The position numbers and the translations under genes were made by a program. Source: Lentisphaerota bacterium (GTDB lineage Bacteria > Verrucomicrobiota > Kiritimatiellia > UBA8416 > JAIOPI01). From it: DNA of 64,000 bases. The notes beneath the pieces were generated by a model that made no database searches, was not told the DNA's origin, and worked only from the letters and a program-made list of their open reading frames with translations. Positions 59,980 through 64,000 of the stretch are shown here, piece after piece (position 1 is the first letter of the stretch; each line of letters opens with the position of its first letter). The DNA lies in contig JAIOPI010000021.1 of NCBI GenBank assembly GCA_021413965.1, positions 284,671-348,670 of the forward strand, written 5' to 3'.

Positions 59980-61609
59980 CCCAGAAGGCAACTCGGTCGG
60001 CCGCGACAGCTCGTCGGGCGCTCCCGCCGTACCGTCAGCTGGACACGTGGAAGACGGCATCGGCCAGGAGTGCGACGCCGGCTTGCGGGTGGATGCCATG
60101 GGGAGACTGCTGGGAGGCAAGTCCTACGTCTCCGACGAGACGCTGCGGGATCTACTGGCGGCGGGCGCCCTGAACGTGAGCGGCGCCGTGCGGACGCTAC
60201 TCGTCATGCATATGAGGGCAGGCAGGGATTGCTGGATCTCGGCGAAGCGGATCGCCTCCATCCTGGCAATCGACCGCAGGCGGGTCGAACACGCAGTCGA
60301 CGGCGTCGTTCGCGCCGGCTTCCTGCACCGGGAGGGCAGGAACGGGCAGCGGAGGCGCCTGTGGAAGCTGCCGCAATCCGTGCAGTATGGTAGTCGGCAA
60401 TCCGTTGAAATAGGTAATCGTGACCCGTCAAAAGCGGTAATCAGATCCAGAAAAACTGGTAGTCATGATCCGCAAGAAACGGGGTCCCCACAAGAATACA
60501 GTAAGCATAGCAAAGAGAAGGAAGCCAGTAGTCGTAGTAAGACGCCGGGGGCTGGCGCCCCCGAGCGTCCAGATACGACGACGACCACTCAGCAGGCGAC
60601 CGAGAGACATGAAGCCACAAATGGGGCGACGGAGTCGTCGACGGAATCCGCTTCGACCTCCTGGACGGCCGACGTGGCCGGCGAACTATTCCGCTCACGA
60701 GTCGGTCGCCTCTATCCCTCGCCGCAGTTCTACGAGCCCTCGTTCGTGCATGGGTCGCGGCTCTACGCCAAAGCCCTCTCGGTGGAGGGCTGCGACGGGG
60801 AGATGGGCCGGAGGGTCACCGACAAGTACATAGACGAAGTCCCGCCGTCGAAGGCGGCCCGGATGCAGTGGAACGCCGGATGGGCCGCCGAGCAGGTCCA
60901 CAGGATTGTCGCCGCTCTGCGTGGACAGGATGCCGATCGAAACGCCGCGGAGGCAGAACAGCGGGCCTCCGCAGAGGACCGGCGGCGCGCAGCCGACCGG
61001 GCCGCCAAGCGGGCCGCTGACGAGATTGCGGAAGCCCTGGCCGCCGACAAGTCCAAGGCCGAAGACTACCCGGCCCCTTGCCAACTCACTGCGAGTCTGG
61101 ACAGGCATCTGGGCGCACTTTCAAGAGAGGACGACGCCAACTACGAGATGAGAATCATCCAGGCGATGTCGAAGTTCGGCATCCCAGTGGTCAGGCTGTA
61201 CGTGAAGTCCACGTTCTCGGACGCCAACTCACTGAAGGCTCTCACGACGGCGACGGAGGAACTGAGGAAATACACGACGGAGGGTGGTCGGGAGGTGGGT
61301 ATGTCCGTGCACAATGCGCTGAGTGCCACCCGGCGGCACGACCCCGACGCAGCCGATGAATGGTTCGCCTACTACGGGGTCGCCTGCAGTCCCGAGACCG
61401 TATGGATGGTTCGCAAGCGAGTCCCGAAAGGACTTGTCTCAGCCTTCAAGCGGGATATGGCTGCCAGAAGCAGTGGGCGCGCTGCCGACGGAGCCGGTCC
61501 ACATCATGCAGCGGACTGTATGCGGGGGCCTCTGCCAGCCGGCACGTCCGCCGTCACGGGCACGGGAAGGCCCAGTCCGATCGACATAGAGGTCGACTCA
61601 GTCATCTGA
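59969..61609 (+). CDS. Replication-initiator-like protein with winged-helix N-terminus (lambda O-like layout)
   Basis: The 546-residue protein begins with a helical and winged-helix region (RDCWISAKRIASILAIDRRR, VEHAVDGVVRAGFLHREG) to about residue 135. Then comes a linker of about 55 residues rich in S, K, R, G and E. A larger C-terminal part follows, with DYPAPCQLTASLDRHLGALS and a basic end. The linker DNA carries four iterons and an A+T-richer tract. Lambda O has the same order: DNA-binding domain, linker encoded by iterons, helicase-loader contact domain. Assignment is from layout, not from recognised family sequence. Confidence 0.68.
   Translation: MALDPEGNSVGRDSSSGAPAVPSAGHVEDGIGQECDAGLRVDAMGRLLGGKSYVSDETLRDLLAAGALNVSGAVRTLLVMHMRAGRDCWISAKRIASILAIDRRRVEHAVDGVVRAGFLHREGRNGQRRRLWKLPQSVQYGSRQSVEIGNRDPSKAVIRSRKTGSHDPQETGSPQEYSKHSKEKEASSRSKTPGAGAPERPDTTTTTQQATERHEATNGATESSTESASTSWTADVAGELFRSRVGRLYPSPQFYEPSFVHGSRLYAKALSVEGCDGEMGRRVTDKYIDEVPPSKAARMQWNAGWAAEQVHRIVAALRGQDADRNAAEAEQRASAEDRRRAADRAAKRAADEIAEALAADKSKAEDYPAPCQLTASLDRHLGALSREDDANYEMRIIQAMSKFGIPVVRLYVKSTFSDANSLKALTTATEELRKYTTEGGREVGMSVHNALSATRRHDPDAADEWFAYYGVACSPETVWMVRKRVPKGLVSAFKRDMAARSSGRAADGAGPHHAADCMRGPLPAGTSAVTGTGRPSPIDIEVDSVI
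60389..60542 (+). other. Candidate intragenic replication origin (four iterons plus A+T-richer tract)
   Basis: Four related 15-16-base elements, GGTAGTCGGCAATCCG at 60389, GGTAATCGTGACCCG at 60413, GGTAATCAGATCCAG at 60436 and GGTAGTCATGATCCG at 60458, are spaced by 24, 23 and 22 bases. To their right, 60490-60542 is about 60% A+T in an otherwise GC-rich gene. Iterons followed by an unwinding region inside the initiator gene are the arrangement of lambda-type origins. Confidence 0.65.
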
Positions 61610-61893
61610 TGCCCGACGTACGCGACAGTCGGACGGCGTGGTCTGCGCGGTGCGAGCCGCCCTCAACTCTGCCTCGTCCGACTGTGGTCACACGAATGGT
61701 GAATGGCGGCCTGCTCGACGCCCTCACCTGATTGCTCCCCTAGTCGTTGTTCGTTTCGCCTGTGCGCATGTCGTCCTCAGCAACCGCCAAGAGCCCGCCC
61801 GACTCCGCGTCGCGCATACCCCGCGATTCGTGCGGCCCAGCCAGCGCCACGGCCCGACCCGCAGGCTGACCCGGCGGCCTCGGGCACCGAAGA

Positions 61894-63960
61894 TTACCGA
61901 AGCGCTTCGGCAATCTGCCCCTCGTGCTCCGCATGCCCCCATGCCACCGGCCGCGTCACCGCGTTCAGCACCTCCCGGCAGGCACCGCCGATGCCATCGA
62001 GGCACGTGATGACGCTCTCGTTGCCGATGCATGCGACAGTGATTCTGACCTTGCCCGGCACGGCCGGTCTCCCTTGGCGGCCGTAGCCGTCGGGCTTCTG
62101 CCACACGACGCGGGCGCCCTGGCTGCCGTAGCTCGCCTCCCTCCTCCGGCTCACGATGCCGCCGCTGACGACGGCTGCATGGTAGGGCCGGCACAGGATG
62201 AGCCATTCGGTCCGGCCGGGTCCCGATTCGCACTGCGCCCTCGCGCCGACGGCTGTGCTGATGGGCATCCGCACCACGTGCGTGGCGCGGTGCGGCGCGA
62301 TCATGGCCCCGAGCTCGCTGATCGACACCCCGCCGGAGGGGTCGTGCGCCCACGCCCAGTAGGGTGCGGCCGAGTCCAGCCTCTTGATCAGGATGTCCAG
62401 CGCGTCGCGGGAATCTCGGATGTACTTCGGCGATACCACGCGCCCGGCCATCACCGACTCGCACAGCGGGTGCACGAAGAGGCCCCGCCTTTCCTCGGGG
62501 TGCGGTGGGTCTATGTAGACGAGGTCGTAGCTGTTCGCCTCCAGGTGGGCCGCGGCCGGGTCGCTCGTCGAGCGGCATCCGGATGCCCCCTCGACGATGC
62601 ACGAGTTTGCCTCGTGCAGCGACAGCCTGAGATCCTCGGGCAGGTCGAACTCCAGTCTGTCCGGCGCATGCTGGTTCCCGTTGGCGACGGGCAGCCGCTC
62701 GTTGAGCACGACTGCGAGTAGGGCGGTGGCGAAGCGCCTCTTCGGCGGGTCAAGGCGTTCCAGGTTGGCGAGGTAGCGTTGCACGACTCGGGTGTGCTCG
62801 AGGGTGATCTGCTCGATCTCGCCGGCGTGGCTGAAATGGAAGTGCCGTTCGACAAAGTCGGGCACGGACGCGCCGACCGGCGCCGGCCCCAGCAGCAGGG
62901 CGAGGTCGCGCTCGGTCAGCGGCGGGTGCCTGGGGTCGTTCGACTCGACGACCCACCTGCACCACTCCGCCGGCATCCGCCGCACGTCGTTGGCGGTCAC
63001 GGCGAGGCCCTGCTGCTTCAGGCCATGACCAACGTGGCCGCGCCCTGCGAACAGGTCGCATGCCGTGGCGATTCGCTCGCGGGGCAGCGCGTCGAAGATG
63101 TTGGCGAGCGTCCACTCGACCAAGGCCCGCTTCGACCCTGTGTGGGACGCATGGTCCATGCCGCGCACTGGGCGGATGTTCACGACCGCCGGCTGGCGGG
63201 CCACCACGGCGTTTGCACCCTCGGTGCCGAGTCCGTCCATAACGGCCGCAAGCTCGCGCAAAAGCTCGGCCGCCGTCCGGTATCGGTCTCCCGCGATAAC
63301 GGCCTCGGCTGCCCCGCATTGCCGCACGCGACGAAGCAGGCCCAGGGCATCGTTCAGCGTCCGGCTGGCGATCCGGTTCAGCTCCTTGGCCGCATTGTAT
63401 GCGGGTCCGCGTCGGTTCGCCGGCTTGGCTGCCTGGGCGGCCTGCTTCTGGAGCCGTCTGAGCGACCACGCCGTCTCGTCCTTCACCGCGGCGCCGAGTA
63501 GCTTGGCGCGCTGCGCGGTCGTGAGCCTCCCCTCCGACACCAGCCTCTGCAGCGTCCAGTAGTGGCTGGGCGACAGCCTGCTGTCGTACGTGCACGATTG
63601 GAGCGCTAGGAACAGGTAGATGCGGTTCCAGACCGTTCCCGAATCGCAGTTCACCCTGCGCGCAAACCTGGCGATCAGGGCCCTGCCGTAGCGCTCGCGC
63701 CAGTCGTTCTTCGCGCCGCCGGACTTGCGCCTGTGCAGCCCTTCCTCCTGGTCCGCATACTCCTGCGTCTGCTCCCACGCGATGCGGCCCTGCTCGCACA
63801 TCGCCGCCACGCTCGCGCCCTCGTGCTGCCGCCAACGCTCGACCGAGGCGTCCAGCCGCCGATCCTGCAACTCCCTGATCTGGCTGGCGTCCGGGTGCAG
63901 GCGGCGGCGCCTCGGTGGCCGCTGGTGCCCGCTCGGCTTGTCTTTCGGCTTTCCGTTCAC
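61894..63960 (-). CDS. D12-class adenine methyltransferase with long N-terminal region
   Basis: The 688-residue protein starts at GTG 63960. Residues 1-270 are basic and helical (SGTVWNRIYLFLALQSC, RLTTAQRAKLLGAAVKDET), unassigned. The methyltransferase part has motif I DLFAGRGHVGHGLKQQGLAV at 302-321 and motif IV VYIDPPHPEERRG with D484-P-P-H in place of DPPY. H instead of Y is unusual but known in related MT-A70 or MTase-like proteins only rarely in my memory. It faces the initiator gene. An upstream gene may end inside its start (63957-64000), unresolved. Confidence 0.82.
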   Translation of the reverse strand: MNGKPKDKPSGHQRPPRRRRLHPDASQIRELQDRRLDASVERWRQHEGASVAAMCEQGRIAWEQTQEYADQEEGLHRRKSGGAKNDWRERYGRALIARFARRVNCDSGTVWNRIYLFLALQSCTYDSRLSPSHYWTLQRLVSEGRLTTAQRAKLLGAAVKDETAWSLRRLQKQAAQAAKPANRRGPAYNAAKELNRIASRTLNDALGLLRRVRQCGAAEAVIAGDRYRTAAELLRELAAVMDGLGTEGANAVVARQPAVVNIRPVRGMDHASHTGSKRALVEWTLANIFDALPRERIATACDLFAGRGHVGHGLKQQGLAVTANDVRRMPAEWCRWVVESNDPRHPPLTERDLALLLGPAPVGASVPDFVERHFHFSHAGEIEQITLEHTRVVQRYLANLERLDPPKRRFATALLAVVLNERLPVANGNQHAPDRLEFDLPEDLRLSLHEANSCIVEGASGCRSTSDPAAAHLEANSYDLVYIDPPHPEERRGLFVHPLCESVMAGRVVSPKYIRDSRDALDILIKRLDSAAPYWAWAHDPSGGVSISELGAMIAPHRATHVVRMPISTAVGARAQCESGPGRTEWLILCRPYHAAVVSGGIVSRRREASYGSQGARVVWQKPDGYGRQGRPAVPGKVRITVACIGNESVITCLDGIGGACREVLNAVTRPVAWGHAEHEGQIAEALR

Positions 63961-64000
63961 GTCGTCTCTCTTCTTCGATGTCGGTCTCGATGGCCGTCAG

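Noticed and set aside
1..64000. CRISPR arrays and insertion sequences
   Set aside because: I saw no regularly spaced 25-40-base repeats with unique spacers and no DDE or HUH transposase gene; the only recombinase is the tyrosine type at 39259.

Overview
The window is GC-rich bacterial DNA with tightly packed genes, many of them coupled by 4-base start/stop overlaps. A C-type-lectin-like secreted protein ends in a VPDRG + hydrophobic + KRR sorting tail. Its neighbour carries a beta-helix, a LamG domain and an FYRV-type C-terminal domain. These point tentatively to the PVC group (Verrucomicrobiota/Kiritimatiellota). Most of the window is accessory DNA, so taxonomy from it is weak.

Layout. (1) 1-2.1 kb: the end of a formate dehydrogenase-associated locus (fdhD and a partial gene), a palindromic repeat and a small membrane protein. 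(2) 2.1-16.5 kb: a tRNA-Glu gene followed by an arsenic resistance island. The 3' part of the tRNA plus about 130 bases of downstream DNA recur at 16.3-16.45 kb, as expected of an element inserted at the tRNA. Inside are SOUL and rubrerythrin stress genes, an HNH protein, and two arsR-controlled blocks: permease, thioredoxins, CcdA and arsM, then arsD, arsA, arsR, a second CcdA, ACR3 and arsC. A flavodoxin-like reductase and a TMEM175 channel end the island. (3) 16.7-24.1 kb: small metabolic genes (TspO, two flavoproteins, GIY-YIG, YjbQ, NYN nuclease), an SF1 helicase paired with a 619-residue unknown protein, and an ADP-ribosylglycohydrolase.

(4) 24.2-34.0 kb: a MerR-headed set of genes: VIT/vWA protein, MoxR ATPase, an HELxH-metallopeptidase/vWA protein, a divergent S-adenosylmethionine synthetase, a homoserine acyltransferase and an N-formylglutamate amidohydrolase. 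I do not know this combination as a described system. (5) 34.4-40.5 kb: an integrative-element-like cluster with an excisionase-type HTH, a ClpX-like ATPase with a new N-terminus, a pentapeptide protein, a RuvB-like ATPase and a catalytic-core-only tyrosine recombinase. Next to it lies a helically phased heptamer array. (6) 40.7-43.5 kb: two secreted surface proteins and a small unknown gene.

(7) 43.6-58.6 kb: a one-strand defence operon with an XRE regulator, DUF499 ATPase, Vsr endonuclease, a Cys-rich unknown protein, a C5-cytosine methyltransferase, a DUF1156 methyltransferase, a PLD/SNF2 helicase and a possible papain-like protease. It looks like a variant of the DUF499/DUF1156 anti-phage family carrying two methylation chemistries. 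(8) 58.7-64 kb: a phage- or plasmid-like replication module. Its initiator resembles lambda O, with four iterons and an A+T-richer tract inside the gene. It also holds RHH and HTH regulators, an orphan methyltransferase C-terminus and a D12-class adenine methyltransferase. All family assignments come from motif reading without database searches.
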